From: Photobacterium chitinilyticum
Lineage (GTDB): Bacteria; Pseudomonadota; Gammaproteobacteria; Enterobacterales; Vibrionaceae
Reading direction: 5' to 3'
DNA length: 64,000 nt
Assembly: GCF_004104355.1 (NCBI RefSeq)
Contig: NZ_RJLM01000010.1
Location: 62,001-126,000, forward strand
The notes under the pieces are model-generated. The model did not search any database. It was not told the DNA's origin and saw only the letters and a program-made list of their open reading frames with translations. Both the position numbers and the translations under genes were made by a program. The stretch's first letter is position 1; each line of letters opens with the position of its first letter. Of this stretch, positions 40,973-50,955 are shown one piece after another.

Positions 40973-43222
40973 ATGAATGTATATCTGCCGATCCGTTACA
41001 TAACTTTAGTGATAATTCTCACAATAACTCAGGTGTTTTTCTCTGAGGCTGTTTTTGCATCAGAACGACCAAAAATCGGCGTTGTGCTCGGTGGCGGGGG
41101 AGCGAAAGGCGCGGCTCATATTGGGGTTCTCAAGGCATTGGAAGAGATGCAGATCCCGGTGGATTACATTGTTGGTACCAGTATGGGGGCCTATGTTGGC
41201 GGCTTGTATGCCACTGGAATGAGCGCCGATGATATCGAAGCGTTGCTGACGACGGTTGACTGGGAAAAAGGCTACGAGGATAGGGTCCAACGCAGCGATC
41301 GCCGGGTCAGAGAGAAACAGCAGGAAGACCGGTTTCAGATCAACAGCGAAATAGGTTTCGATTTCTGGGAGTTGAAGGTGCCCAGAGGGTTTGTTCAGGG
41401 GCAGAGCATGGGTGAGATTCTGCGTTCGAGCTCTGGCAATTTGCCGACGATGAAGAGCTTTGATCAACTTGCTATTCCATACCGAGCGGTGGCGACCGAT
41501 ATTGAAAAGCTTGAGCCGGTTGTGATTGATTACGGAGACTTGTCTGAAGCGATGCAGGCCAGTATGTCGATACCCGGTATCCTGCCGCCGATGGAGCTGC
41601 ATGGCAATATGTTGGTCGATGGCGGGATCACCAATAATCTGCCAATTGATGTTGTACGAGCAATGGGGGCGGATATTGTCATTGCCGTTGATATCAGTAA
41701 TGAGTTTAAACACCGTGATGAACTGAATAATTATTTTTCGGTCATGGACCAATTAACGGACTTCATGGTTCGTGCAAATGCTGATCGTCAGATTGAGAGT
41801 CTGGACAATGATGATTTTTTAATCCAGCCAAATATCCGTGAGATTAATACTGCAGATTTCTCCCGTATGCCGCAAGCCTATGAGAGTGGTTACGTGGCAA
41901 CCATGGCGATGGAAGAAAAGTTGTCTAAGCTGGGGCGGACGACTTGGTTCCAGGACTATATCGACAACAAGCAGGTTCGCCGCCGTGGTCTGAGTTACCT
42001 TGATCAGCTTTATGTCGATGAAATCAAACTGATTAATAACAGTTCCTATGCCGATGACGTACTGCTGAACCGTTTGCAGCTAGAAGCCGGACAGAATATT
42101 TCTTCAGAGGAGTTGGCTGAAAGTGTCAGGAGCCTCTACGCCCTGGACCGTTTCGAGCGCATCGATTATCGCATTGAACAGCAGGATGACAAGAATGTCA
42201 TCATGCTCGATGTTCAGAAAAAAAGCTGGGGGCCTAATTTTATTGATCTTCGCTTTGCCCTCGAAGATGACTTTCAGAACAGCACCGACTATTCCATTGG
42301 GGCTGCCTTTACGGTGACAGGTTTGACCGAGGCCGGGGCCGAGTGGCGTAACGAGCTGGAATACGGAACGGAGAAACGGCTTGCCACTGAACTTTACCTA
42401 CCGTTTATCAAGGATCAGGAGTGGTTTGGCCTGTTGTCGGCCGAGTACCAGATTGCCGATAAGAACTTTATTTTTCCAGATCAAGAGCCCTCATTGGATA
42501 ATATTGACCTGTTTATCCCGGCAACCTATACCGACTATACCTTTGACGGTTCATTCGGTTGGCAACCCCATTTGTGGCAGGAGTTCCGAATGGGGATGCG
42601 CTACATCGTCGGTGATACTGAGTTTAAAGGTAACAATGGGTTTAGTTTTAAGCGGGAAAGTAAAGAAGGTTATCTGCGTTACAGCTTAGATACCCTGGAT
42701 GACTTCCTGCTGCCGAAGAAAGGTAATTTGCTAGAAGTTGAGTTGGCGTTGGCTGATAACGTTATAAAAATACTTGATGATGAGGATGCGGGTTCTTCTA
42801 CGCATTTTGATATTCACTGGACCGGAGCCTATACCGTCGGCAAGCACACTGTGATGGGGAAACTGGAACTGGGCTCGGAGTCGTCAGGTATTGCGCCGAA
42901 GGAGATCGGGGGATTTCTTAATTTGTCGGGAATTCCTAAAAACAGTATGGCGGGTGAAAAGAAGGCGTTTACCGCTGCCATTTACCGTTATCATCTGTTG
43001 GAGCAGGATTTTGGCCTGTTTACATCCAGTGTATTTGTCGGTGGTTCGCTGGAATACGGCGGAGTGTTCAATGAGAGTTTACCTATCAACGAATTGCCCC
43101 TTTACCGTGCAGGTAGCCTGTTTGGTGGGATCACCACCCCGATAGGCCCCTTATTGCTGGCATATGGCCGCACCGAGAAGGCGAATAATTCCTTCTATGT
43201 TTCTTTTGGTAGTGCGTTCTGA
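40973..43222 (+). CDS. Patatin-like phospholipase fused to POTRA and outer-membrane barrel (type Vd secretion)
   Basis: This 749 aa protein has a signal peptide ending near residue 30 (VFAS/ERPK). Its patatin domain has the oxyanion loop GGGGAKG at 40-46, nucleophile Ser70 in GTSMG, and Asp216 in VDGGITNNLP. A POTRA-like segment (about 310-390) and a C-terminal beta-barrel ending in phenylalanine (VSFGSAF) follow. This is the architecture of PlpD-type (type Vd) autotransporters, in which the lipase is exported through its own barrel. The frame is open from ATG 40937, but 40973 gives a normal signal peptide. The substrate is presumably phospholipid. Confidence 0.9.
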   Translation: MNVYLPIRYITLVIILTITQVFFSEAVFASERPKIGVVLGGGGAKGAAHIGVLKALEEMQIPVDYIVGTSMGAYVGGLYATGMSADDIEALLTTVDWEKGYEDRVQRSDRRVREKQQEDRFQINSEIGFDFWELKVPRGFVQGQSMGEILRSSSGNLPTMKSFDQLAIPYRAVATDIEKLEPVVIDYGDLSEAMQASMSIPGILPPMELHGNMLVDGGITNNLPIDVVRAMGADIVIAVDISNEFKHRDELNNYFSVMDQLTDFMVRANADRQIESLDNDDFLIQPNIREINTADFSRMPQAYESGYVATMAMEEKLSKLGRTTWFQDYIDNKQVRRRGLSYLDQLYVDEIKLINNSSYADDVLLNRLQLEAGQNISSEELAESVRSLYALDRFERIDYRIEQQDDKNVIMLDVQKKSWGPNFIDLRFALEDDFQNSTDYSIGAAFTVTGLTEAGAEWRNELEYGTEKRLATELYLPFIKDQEWFGLLSAEYQIADKNFIFPDQEPSLDNIDLFIPATYTDYTFDGSFGWQPHLWQEFRMGMRYIVGDTEFKGNNGFSFKRESKEGYLRYSLDTLDDFLLPKKGNLLEVELALADNVIKILDDEDAGSSTHFDIHWTGAYTVGKHTVMGKLELGSESSGIAPKEIGGFLNLSGIPKNSMAGEKKAFTAAIYRYHLLEQDFGLFTSSVFVGGSLEYGGVFNESLPINELPLYRAGSLFGGITTPIGPLLLAYGRTEKANNSFYVSFGSAF

Positions 43223-43442
43223 TTCTTAATAATGAAGGTTTATGCGAAATTTGCGAATGTTGTAAAAAGAGAGTGATTTTTAATTTTAAGTTAAAAATGG
43301 TATGCTCGCTGGACGGTTTTGGTCTCTTGTGCATGTCTCAGTGTCTTAGTTATAAGAATCATAAGACGCACTGTGCAAAGATGATCAATCACTTCCAAGG
43401 ATGTTTGGCCATTAGGCTAAACCTAAATATGAGGAATATGTC

Positions 43443-46040
43443 GTGCTTGAAGCCTACCGTAAACACGTCGAAGAACGTGCTGCTGAAGGAGTTGTTGCAA
43501 AACCACTTGATGCTGAGCAGGTTGCAGCTCTGGTTGAACTCCTGAAAAATCCACCAGCGGGTGAAGAAGCCTTCCTGCTGGATCTATTAGAAAACCGTAT
43601 TCCCCCTGGTGTTGATGAAGCGGCTTATGTGAAAGCTGGCTTCCTCGCAGCCTTAACCAAAGGTGAGGCTGCTTCACCTATTGTTAGCAAAGAAAAAGCG
43701 GCTGAACTTCTGGGCACCATGCAAGGTGGTTACAACATTGAACCACTGATTGCTCTTCTTGATGATGCCAAACTTGCACCTATCGCCGCTAAGGCACTTT
43801 CTCATACCCTACTGATGTTCGATGCCTTCTACGATGTGGAAGAGAAAGCTAAAGCTGGCAATGACTTTGCCAAGCAAGTCATTCAGTCGTGGGCAGATGC
43901 CGAATGGTTCTTGTCTAAGCCTGAGTTGGCTGAAAAAATCACACTGACAGTGTTTAAGGTAACCGGCGAGACAAATACCGATGATTTGTCTCCTGCGCCG
44001 GATGCCTGGTCACGTCCAGATATTCCTTTGCATGCATTGGCAATGCTTAAAAATGACCGTGAGGGTATTGCGCCTGATCAACACGGTTCAATTGGCCCGG
44101 TTAAGCAAATTGAAGCCCTGAAAGAAAAAGGCCACCAGCTGGTTTATGTTGGCGATGTTGTGGGTACGGGTTCATCCCGTAAGTCGGCGACTAACTCCGT
44201 GCTGTGGTTCATGGGCGACGATATCCCGAATGTACCAAATAAGCGTGCTGGTGGTTATGTCCTGGGTGGCAAGATTGCACCAATCTTCTTCAACACGATG
44301 GAAGATGCCGGAGCACTACCCATCGAAGTGGATGTGACAGCCCTAAATATGGGCGATGTAATTGACGTCTACCCATTCAAAGGCGAAGTTCGTAACCATG
44401 ACAGTGATGATGTCGTTTCTACTTTCGCCCTCAAAACAGATGTACTGATTGACGAAGTACGTGCCGGCGGCCGTATTCCGCTGATCATTGGCCGTGGTTT
44501 GACAGATCGTGCACGTCAGTCACTTGGTCTGGCATCATCTGATGTGTTCCGCCGTCCTGGCGAAGTAGAAGATACCGGTAAAGGTTATAGTCTGGCACAG
44601 AAGATGGTCGGTAAAGCGTGTGGTGTCGAGGGGATCCGTCCGGGCACTTACTGTGAGCCCAAAATGACGACCGTCGGCTCTCAGGATACGACCGGCCCAA
44701 TGACCCGTGATGAGCTGAAAGATTTGGCATGTCTTGGTTTCTCTGCCGAGTTGACGATGCAGTCATTCTGTCATACATCAGCCTATCCTAAGCCTATTGA
44801 TGTAAACACTCACCACACGCTTCCCGATTTCATTATGAACCGTGGCGGTGTTGCACTACGCCCGGGTGATGGTGTGATTCACTCTTGGCTAAACCGCATG
44901 CTGCTGCCTGATACCGTCGGTACCGGTGGTGACTCGCATACTCGTTTCCCGCTGGGTATCTCGTTCCCGGCCGGTTCCGGTCTGGTGGCATTTGCTGCAG
45001 CAACTGGCGTGATGCCACTTGATATGCCTGAATCTATCCTGGTTCGATTCAAGGGCGAAATGCAGGAAGGGATCACCCTGCGCGACTTGGTTCATGCTAT
45101 CCCTTACTACGCGATTCAGCAGGGTCTGCTAACGGTAGAGAAAGCCGGTAAGATTAATGAATTCTCTGGCCGCGTACTGGAAATCGAAGGGGTAGAACAC
45201 CTGACTGTCGAGCAGGCTTTCGAACTGTCTGATGCATCGGCAGAGCGTAGTGCAGCGGGCTGTACCGTTAAGCTGTCTGAAGAGTCTATTACCGAGTACC
45301 TAAACTCCAACATTGTGATGCTTAAGTGGATGATCTCCGAAGGTTATGGCGATCGCCGTACCATCGAGCGTCGTATTACCGCGATGGAAGAGTGGCTGGC
45401 AAATCCTGAGCTGATGGAAGCCGATAAAGATGCAGAGTACGCGCATGTGATCGAAATCGATCTGGCAGAGATCACCCAGCCGATCCTGTGTGCGCCGAAC
45501 GATCCGGATGATGCCCGTCTGTTGTCTGATGTGCAGGGGACAGAAATCGATGAGGTATTTATCGGTTCTTGTATGACCAATATCGGCCATTTCCGTGCCG
45601 CAGGTAAACTGTTAGAGAAATTCGGTGGTCAACTCGATACCCGCCTGTGGGTAGCTCCGCCGACGAAGATGGATAAAGATCAGCTAACGGAAGAAGGTTA
45701 CTACGGTATCTTCGGCCGTGCAGGAGTGCGTATTGAAACTCCGGGCTGTTCGCTGTGTATGGGCAACCAGGCACGTGTTGCGGATGAAGCGACGGTTATG
45801 TCGACCTCAACCCGTAACTTCCCGAACCGCCTGGGTACCGGTGCCAATGTTTACCTGTCATCGGCAGAACTGGCTGCGGTAGGGGCAATTCTCGGTCGTA
45901 TTCCGACCAAAGAAGAATATCTCGAGTACGCCAAGCAGATTGATGCCACAGCGGCAGATACTTATCGTTATTTGAATTTCCATCGCATGGAGTCTTACAC
46001 GAAGAAGGCAGACGATGTGATTGTTCAAACTGCAGTGTAA
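43443..46040 (+). CDS. acnB: Aconitate hydratase B (bifunctional with 2-methylisocitrate dehydratase)
   Basis: AcnB (865 aa) interconverts citrate and isocitrate in the TCA cycle through a 4Fe-4S cluster. When iron is low, its apo form can bind mRNA. The N-terminal HEAT-like domain begins [13 protein letters not shown]. The swivel domain and the catalytic domains follow, and cluster cysteines lie in [14 protein letters not shown] and in [11 protein letters not shown]. It starts with GTG at 43443, supported by GAGG at 43431-43434 and by the family N terminus. A terminator follows at 46066. Confidence 0.97.
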   Translation: MLEAYRKHVEERAAEGVVAKPLDAEQVAALVELLKNPPAGEEAFLLDLLENRIPPGVDEAAYVKAGFLAALTKGEAASPIVSKEKAAELLGTMQGGYNIEPLIALLDDAKLAPIAAKALSHTLLMFDAFYDVEEKAKAGNDFAKQVIQSWADAEWFLSKPELAEKITLTVFKVTGETNTDDLSPAPDAWSRPDIPLHALAMLKNDREGIAPDQHGSIGPVKQIEALKEKGHQLVYVGDVVGTGSSRKSATNSVLWFMGDDIPNVPNKRAGGYVLGGKIAPIFFNTMEDAGALPIEVDVTALNMGDVIDVYPFKGEVRNHDSDDVVSTFALKTDVLIDEVRAGGRIPLIIGRGLTDRARQSLGLASSDVFRRPGEVEDTGKGYSLAQKMVGKACGVEGIRPGTYCEPKMTTVGSQDTTGPMTRDELKDLACLGFSAELTMQSFCHTSAYPKPIDVNTHHTLPDFIMNRGGVALRPGDGVIHSWLNRMLLPDTVGTGGDSHTRFPLGISFPAGSGLVAFAAATGVMPLDMPESILVRFKGEMQEGITLRDLVHAIPYYAIQQGLLTVEKAGKINEFSGRVLEIEGVEHLTVEQAFELSDASAERSAAGCTVKLSEESITEYLNSNIVMLKWMISEGYGDRRTIERRITAMEEWLANPELMEADKDAEYAHVIEIDLAEITQPILCAPNDPDDARLLSDVQGTEIDEVFIGSCMTNIGHFRAAGKLLEKFGGQLDTRLWVAPPTKMDKDQLTEEGYYGIFGRAGVRIETPGCSLCMGNQARVADEATVMSTSTRNFPNRLGTGANVYLSSAELAAVGAILGRIPTKEEYLEYAKQIDATAADTYRYLNFHRMESYTKKADDVIVQTAV

Positions 46041-46065
46041 GTTGTCTTACTTGAGCCGATAAAAC

Positions 46066-46090
46066 AAAGCCCTCGAGAGAGGGCTTTTTT
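46066..46090. terminator. Bidirectional terminator between acnB and garK
   Basis: AGCCCTC at 46068-46074 pairs with GAGGGCT at 46079-46085 around GAGA, with an A-rich run before and T6 after. It would stop acnB on the plus strand and the glycerate kinase transcript on the minus strand. Confidence 0.9.
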
Positions 46091-46138
46091 ACGGGCGAAG
46101 ATCTTTGTCCTCTATCTTTCTACACGTTGTGTCTGTCG

Positions 46139-47281
46139 TTATTTTTTTAATAAACCCAGTTTCAGTACGCGCGCCACATTGGCTGAAGTGAGTTCAACAT
46201 TCACGGTTGCATCACGCAGCGCTTCTTCGAGTGATACCGAACGAGGTACCACGCTAAATACGGCATCAATGCCATGTTCGTGCACCACATGGCAATCATT
46301 GGATAGACATCCGGCAATCCCCACCACTGGAATGCCATAGGTTTTGGCACAACGTGCCACACCGATAGGCGTTTTTCCGTGAATGGTCTGGCTATCTATC
46401 CGGCCTTCACCTGTGATCACTAAATCAGCATCCGCTAATTGTGCTTTGAGATTGACAGCATCCATGACGATATCAATCCCCGGACGCAAACTGGCTGATA
46501 GCAAACCGATTAACGCGGCACCTAATCCCCCCGCCGCACCTGCGCCAGCCAACTCTTTCACATCTTGGCCTAATTGCGCTTTAATGATTGCGGCATAATG
46601 CGCTAGGTTCGCATCAAGCTGTTCTACCATCGCTGGTGTTGCCCCTTTTTGCGGGCCAAAAACATGAGATGCACCTTTCGGTCCACACAGTGGGTTATCC
46701 ACATCACAAGCGACTTCAAGGTTAATGGTCGCAAGGCGTGGGTCGACGTGCGCCATATTGATGGTTGCAAGGCGTGCAAGTGCACCGCCACCGTAGCCAA
46801 TCTCTTTACCTGCTTCATCCAAGAGTTGAATGCCTAGTGCTTGCGCCATACCAATACCACCGTCGTTGGTGGCACTTCCGCCAATGCCAACAATGATGTG
46901 TTTGACACCACGATCGAGAGCGGCTTTGATCAACTCTCCAGTGCCATAAGTGGTCGTTTGCAATGGGTTACGTTGCTCGCAAGGTACAAGGTGTAAACCC
47001 GATGCGGCAGCCATTTCAATAATTGCGGTCTTGCCGTCCCCCATGACACCGTAGAAGCCGTCAACTTGTTCGCCAAGCGGCCCTGTAACTCGACACTCAA
47101 CAATCGTGCCTTGCGTCGCATCGACCAGTGATTGCACTGTGCCTTCACCGCCGTCTGCCATTGGGAGCTTGTGGTACTCGGCATCGGGTAATACTTGACG
47201 AAAACCTGCTTCAATAGCAGTGGCAACTTCCATTGCCGATAGGCTTTCTTTGTATGAGTCTGGTGCGATAACAATTTTCAT
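46139..47281 (-). CDS. garK: Glycerate 2-kinase
   Basis: The enzyme (380 aa) phosphorylates D-glycerate to 2-phosphoglycerate, the last step of glucarate, galactarate or glyoxylate catabolism. Family motifs are clear: MKIVIAPDSYKESLSA at the N terminus, LPMADGGEGTV near 39, GIGGSATNDGG near 132 and ITGEGRIDSQT near 282. It belongs to the GarK/GlxK family. It lies 12 bases after the GntP-type permease, forming a two-gene operon, with a CdaR-type regulator upstream on the same strand. Confidence 0.92.
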   Translation of the reverse strand: MKIVIAPDSYKESLSAMEVATAIEAGFRQVLPDAEYHKLPMADGGEGTVQSLVDATQGTIVECRVTGPLGEQVDGFYGVMGDGKTAIIEMAAASGLHLVPCEQRNPLQTTTYGTGELIKAALDRGVKHIIVGIGGSATNDGGIGMAQALGIQLLDEAGKEIGYGGGALARLATINMAHVDPRLATINLEVACDVDNPLCGPKGASHVFGPQKGATPAMVEQLDANLAHYAAIIKAQLGQDVKELAGAGAAGGLGAALIGLLSASLRPGIDIVMDAVNLKAQLADADLVITGEGRIDSQTIHGKTPIGVARCAKTYGIPVVGIAGCLSNDCHVVHEHGIDAVFSVVPRSVSLEEALRDATVNVELTSANVARVLKLGLLKK

Positions 47282-47293
47282 AGTGAATAGCCT

Positions 47294-48559
47294 TTAAACG
47301 AAGAAACCAAAAACACCGAAGATTAATGTCGAAACCACGGCAATCATTAAGCCTACCGCAGATTCGTAAGGAATAAGTTTTAAGCGCTCTTTAATGTCCA
47401 TGTGTAGCGCACCGCCCGTAGCATGGAAGAAACTCCCGTGTGGCATGTGGTCAAGCACGGTTGCACCAGCATGGATCATGGCAGCACCAGCAAGGGCTGG
47501 GACACCAAGTTCTAGAATCGTATGGCTAAAGACGCTAGCAGCGACGGCAGTACCGGCTGTGGTTGAGGCTGTTGCGAGCGACATCATGGCACCTGAAATT
47601 GGAGCGAGTAGGTAAGATGGCAAGCCAGATGCGGTTAATACATCGATCAAACCTGCTTTGAGGCCGGAGTTGGCAATAATGCCGGCTAAGGTACCTGTAC
47701 CTAATAGCATCACTGCAACGGGAGCCATGCGATTAAGACCTGACACTGCAAAATGGTTGGCATCACGGAAGCGCCCCATGACAACGGCACCGATTAAGCC
47801 ACCCAGTGGGAGGGCGATAAGTGGGTCGACATTGAGACCAGCGATAGGGCGCAGGGCAAGTAGCGCGATTGCAACAAGCGGTGCAATGATCGCTGCGCCA
47901 AATTTAGGCAGGCGACTATGGTCAACGGCAACGACTTCGTGCTCTTGTACTTTGCTACCCTTATTAACCAGCTTCTTGGCGATGAAGTAGGCAAAGACCA
48001 TACCGCATAAACCAGGAATGACACCAGCAGCCATGACAGAAGTGAGTGGAACATTGAAGGCGTCAGAAGCTGCGATAGCGTTAGGGTTCGGAGACATAAC
48101 ATTACCGGCTTTACCGCCACCAATCATGGCTAACAGGATTGCCATTTTGGAAAGATCGGCACGACGTGCAATCGCCAGCGCGATCGGAGCGACGGTAATA
48201 ACGGCAACGTCAACGAAAACACCAACGGCCGTTAGAATCATCGTTGCGACAGCCAGAGCCAATAAGGCACGGGTTTCGCCAACTTTTTTTACTATGGTTT
48301 CAGCAATGGAGGTTGCCGCGCCAGATTCAATCAGTACGCCGGCAAGCACACCCGCCGCTAAAATACGTAATACTGCGGTGACAATGCCTTGTGCACCACC
48401 AATCATCAATCCAACCGTGTCTGTCAGTGAAACGCCACCGACAATACCACCGACGAGAGCACCAATGATCATGCCGTATGCGGGTGGAACTTTTCGTAAA
48501 ATGAGGGTAATTGCCACAATCAAGGCCGAGAGTGCGCCGAGGGTGGATACTTCTACCAT
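47294..48559 (-). CDS. GntP-family organic acid permease
   Basis: A 421 aa polytopic inner-membrane transporter of the GntP family, with about 12 hydrophobic segments. Conserved stretches such as GVFVDVAVITVAPIALAIA, GGGKAGNVMSPNPNAIA and HMPHGSFFHATGG are present. Family members import gluconate, idonate, glycerate or related acids with protons. Linkage to glycerate kinase and a CdaR-type regulator suggests the substrate is glycerate or a closely related hydroxy acid. The substrate is inferred from context only. Confidence 0.85.
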   Translation of the reverse strand: MVEVSTLGALSALIVAITLILRKVPPAYGMIIGALVGGIVGGVSLTDTVGLMIGGAQGIVTAVLRILAAGVLAGVLIESGAATSIAETIVKKVGETRALLALAVATMILTAVGVFVDVAVITVAPIALAIARRADLSKMAILLAMIGGGKAGNVMSPNPNAIAASDAFNVPLTSVMAAGVIPGLCGMVFAYFIAKKLVNKGSKVQEHEVVAVDHSRLPKFGAAIIAPLVAIALLALRPIAGLNVDPLIALPLGGLIGAVVMGRFRDANHFAVSGLNRMAPVAVMLLGTGTLAGIIANSGLKAGLIDVLTASGLPSYLLAPISGAMMSLATASTTAGTAVAASVFSHTILELGVPALAGAAMIHAGATVLDHMPHGSFFHATGGALHMDIKERLKLIPYESAVGLMIAVVSTLIFGVFGFFV

Positions 48560-48697
48560 AATGGTGCGTCCTTACAATGGAGGTGAGTGGGTCTCACCGT
48601 TAATTAGAATAAAAATAAGCAAGCTGTTGGAGGCGGCTACTCTAATCACTCTGATAGAAATATGCTTTGGGCAGGCGACCAAATATTATTGATGTGG

Positions 48698-48735
48698 ATT
48701 TTGCCAAATTGTGCAGATGCACAATTTGACAAAAT
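48698..48735. promoter_or_regulatory. Near-perfect palindrome, candidate CdaR operator
   Basis: Arms 48698-48715 and 48718-48735 (each 18 bases, core AAATTGTGCA and TGCACAATTT) are inverted copies with one mismatch pair, separated by two bases. It sits exactly between the cdaR stop and the permease gene and is upstream of the permease promoter. No T tract follows on the minus strand, so an operator is more likely than a terminator. Confidence 0.6.
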
Positions 48736-49877
48736 TACTGATGATTCAGTACAGCAAGGTACAGGCGAGTTTTGTCTTGTATATTGTTGAAATTCAATGA
48801 TGTTTCTAGTTCTATTTTCTCAAGTCGATAGCGTAGAGTATTCCGGTGAATATGGAGCGCTTCGCAAGTTTGCGCTAAATCACAATTTTGAACAAAAAAT
48901 GTCTTGAGCGTTTTGAACAGAATCCCCCGAGGATCGTTAGCGATGAGTTTGAGTAACGGTGCACAAAGTTGCTCGTGACGCCAAGCATCGTTTTTTAAGC
49001 CGTTAAGCAAAACGGGAAGCAGATGATTGTGATAGAACATGATGTCTTGATTATCTATCTGGGTCTCAAGTGTTGCTTGTGCTGTCAGGTAAGATTTGGC
49101 TAACCCTTGCAGAGAGGGGAAGTAACCTCCGAGCGAGATCTTAATGCTAAAACTGCCATCTTTAGCAGCACGTTTTACTAACTTTTTCGCTCGCTGTAAC
49201 TCGATGTTTTTTGCCCAGTCGTCACCTTCTAAACTGATCGGTTTTAATACCACGATTTCATTGAGTGAGACTGAGGCAATACCGACGAGGTTATCACGTT
49301 CAGGATATTCGAGAAGGTGAACGACGCGTTGAAGGTGCTCAAGCGATAGTTGCTCGCCCTTGGTCGGGTAGACCTTCACAATTGCAGCAATACGCGGCTG
49401 GTTCAAGTCGAGGTTGAGTCGTTCAGCAATTGTCGTGAGCTGACTTTCGTTGAGCTCACTCCCTTGGATCAGCTGGAGCACCAGTTCTTCACGGTGGCGT
49501 TTGTCCCACTGGATCTGTGACATCAGTGCTGCCTGCTCGACAATCAGTTCCGCCGTCATTTTGACCAGCTCACCATAATTGCGAACGGCTTCGGGGACTC
49601 CAGATATACCTATAACCCCGATCACTTGGTGATGAAAAATGATCGGTAGGTTGATCCCGGGCTTGACTCCTTTGAGCTGATTCGCGGTGGCTTGATCAAT
49701 TTCGACCACGCGGTTGTCATTGATTGCTAAGATAGCCCCATCATGGCGTTGGTTGATCCGAGCGGGATCGCCAGAGCCGATGATCCGTCCTTGTTCGTCC
49801 ATCACATTCACCGAGTAATGGATGATCTTCATCGTGCGCTCAACTATCTGTCGGGCAATGGTGGCATTTAGTTGCAT
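48735..49877 (-). CDS. CdaR/SdaR-family sugar diacid regulator
   Basis: This 380 aa transcription factor has an N-terminal diacid-recognition domain (about 1-135, VDEQGRIIGSGDPARI onward and GVIGISGVPEAVRNYGELVKM). A degenerate GGDEF-like middle region follows (about 150-280). The C-terminal PucR-type helix-turn-helix contains LHIHRNTLRYRLEKIE. E. coli CdaR activates glucarate, galactarate and glycerate genes. Here it probably activates the adjacent permease and glycerate kinase. A weaker site resembling its candidate operator lies upstream at 49944-49960. Confidence 0.88.
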   Translation of the reverse strand: MQLNATIARQIVERTMKIIHYSVNVMDEQGRIIGSGDPARINQRHDGAILAINDNRVVEIDQATANQLKGVKPGINLPIIFHHQVIGVIGISGVPEAVRNYGELVKMTAELIVEQAALMSQIQWDKRHREELVLQLIQGSELNESQLTTIAERLNLDLNQPRIAAIVKVYPTKGEQLSLEHLQRVVHLLEYPERDNLVGIASVSLNEIVVLKPISLEGDDWAKNIELQRAKKLVKRAAKDGSFSIKISLGGYFPSLQGLAKSYLTAQATLETQIDNQDIMFYHNHLLPVLLNGLKNDAWRHEQLCAPLLKLIANDPRGILFKTLKTFFVQNCDLAQTCEALHIHRNTLRYRLEKIELETSLNFNNIQDKTRLYLAVLNHQ

Positions 49878-50031
49878 TCTTGTTCCAGATCCTGAAAATG
49901 TGCGACTTTGTTACGGTTAGCACAGGCTATGTCAACATACAGGCAAATGTGCAGGTGCCTCGTGACTTTACTTTTATTGTACCAAGCTTATCAAGTGGCT
50001 GGGTATGCAATGCAGATGACTGAGGGTAGCT

Positions 50032-50400
50032 ATGGACTACGAATTTAAGAAAAATACCCTGGACGGTAGCTATCACGCCATTTTTTCAATGGGCCATGAA
50101 GCGCTGGGCCGCTGGCTAATAGAAGAAGTCGGTAAAGACTTTTCAAAGATAGGTACCATATTGGCTCAAATTGGTGCGTTAAAAAACAGCACCCGGGAAT
50201 GGCGGCTGTTGGGAGATGATCTGACGTTGAGCCTCCAGGATAACGAAGCACTCGTTCAGGCTAACTACCTGTTTTCAGAAGATGATACCGAACTTGACGA
50301 AGACATGAATTTCTACGACGACGAGTGTATGTCGCTGTGTGGATTTGAAGATCTTGAGCAAATGCTGAGTGCCTGGCGTGCATTTGTGACTCGCTTCTGA
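50032..50400 (+). CDS. yacL: YacL family protein (UPF0231)
   Basis: A small acidic protein (122 aa) of the UPF0231 family, recognised from [29 protein letters not shown] and the acidic C-terminal half ([17 protein letters not shown]). The function is unknown. In E. coli it lies immediately downstream of acnB; here the glycerate block has been placed between them. It is followed by its own terminator. Confidence 0.9.
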   Translation: MDYEFKKNTLDGSYHAIFSMGHEALGRWLIEEVGKDFSKIGTILAQIGALKNSTREWRLLGDDLTLSLQDNEALVQANYLFSEDDTELDEDMNFYDDECMSLCGFEDLEQMLSAWRAFVTRF

Positions 50401-50440
50401 TCTTAATCATCTAATTCGTATAATTTGCTTCTTTTCAGTG

Positions 50441-50474
50441 AAAGGGCTGCACCATATAGGTGCGGCCCTTTTTC
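50441..50474 (+). terminator. Terminator after yacL
   Basis: GGGCTGCACC at 50444-50453 pairs with GGTGCGGCCC at 50459-50468 with one G-U-type mismatch around a short loop, followed by TTTTT. Confidence 0.88.
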
Positions 50475-50521
50475 GTTACTTTTACCGCTAAGGTTTAAGT
50501 ATATGAATAATAAGCAAATAA

Positions 50522-50929
<408 letters not shown>

Positions 50930-50955
50930 GAATTGGACGAGTAGGGATGACGACC

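Noticed and set aside
48698-48735. Rho-independent terminator of cdaR
   Set aside because: The stem is AT-rich at its base, the palindrome is exactly symmetrical with a two-base centre unsuitable for an RNA loop, and no T run follows on the minus strand.
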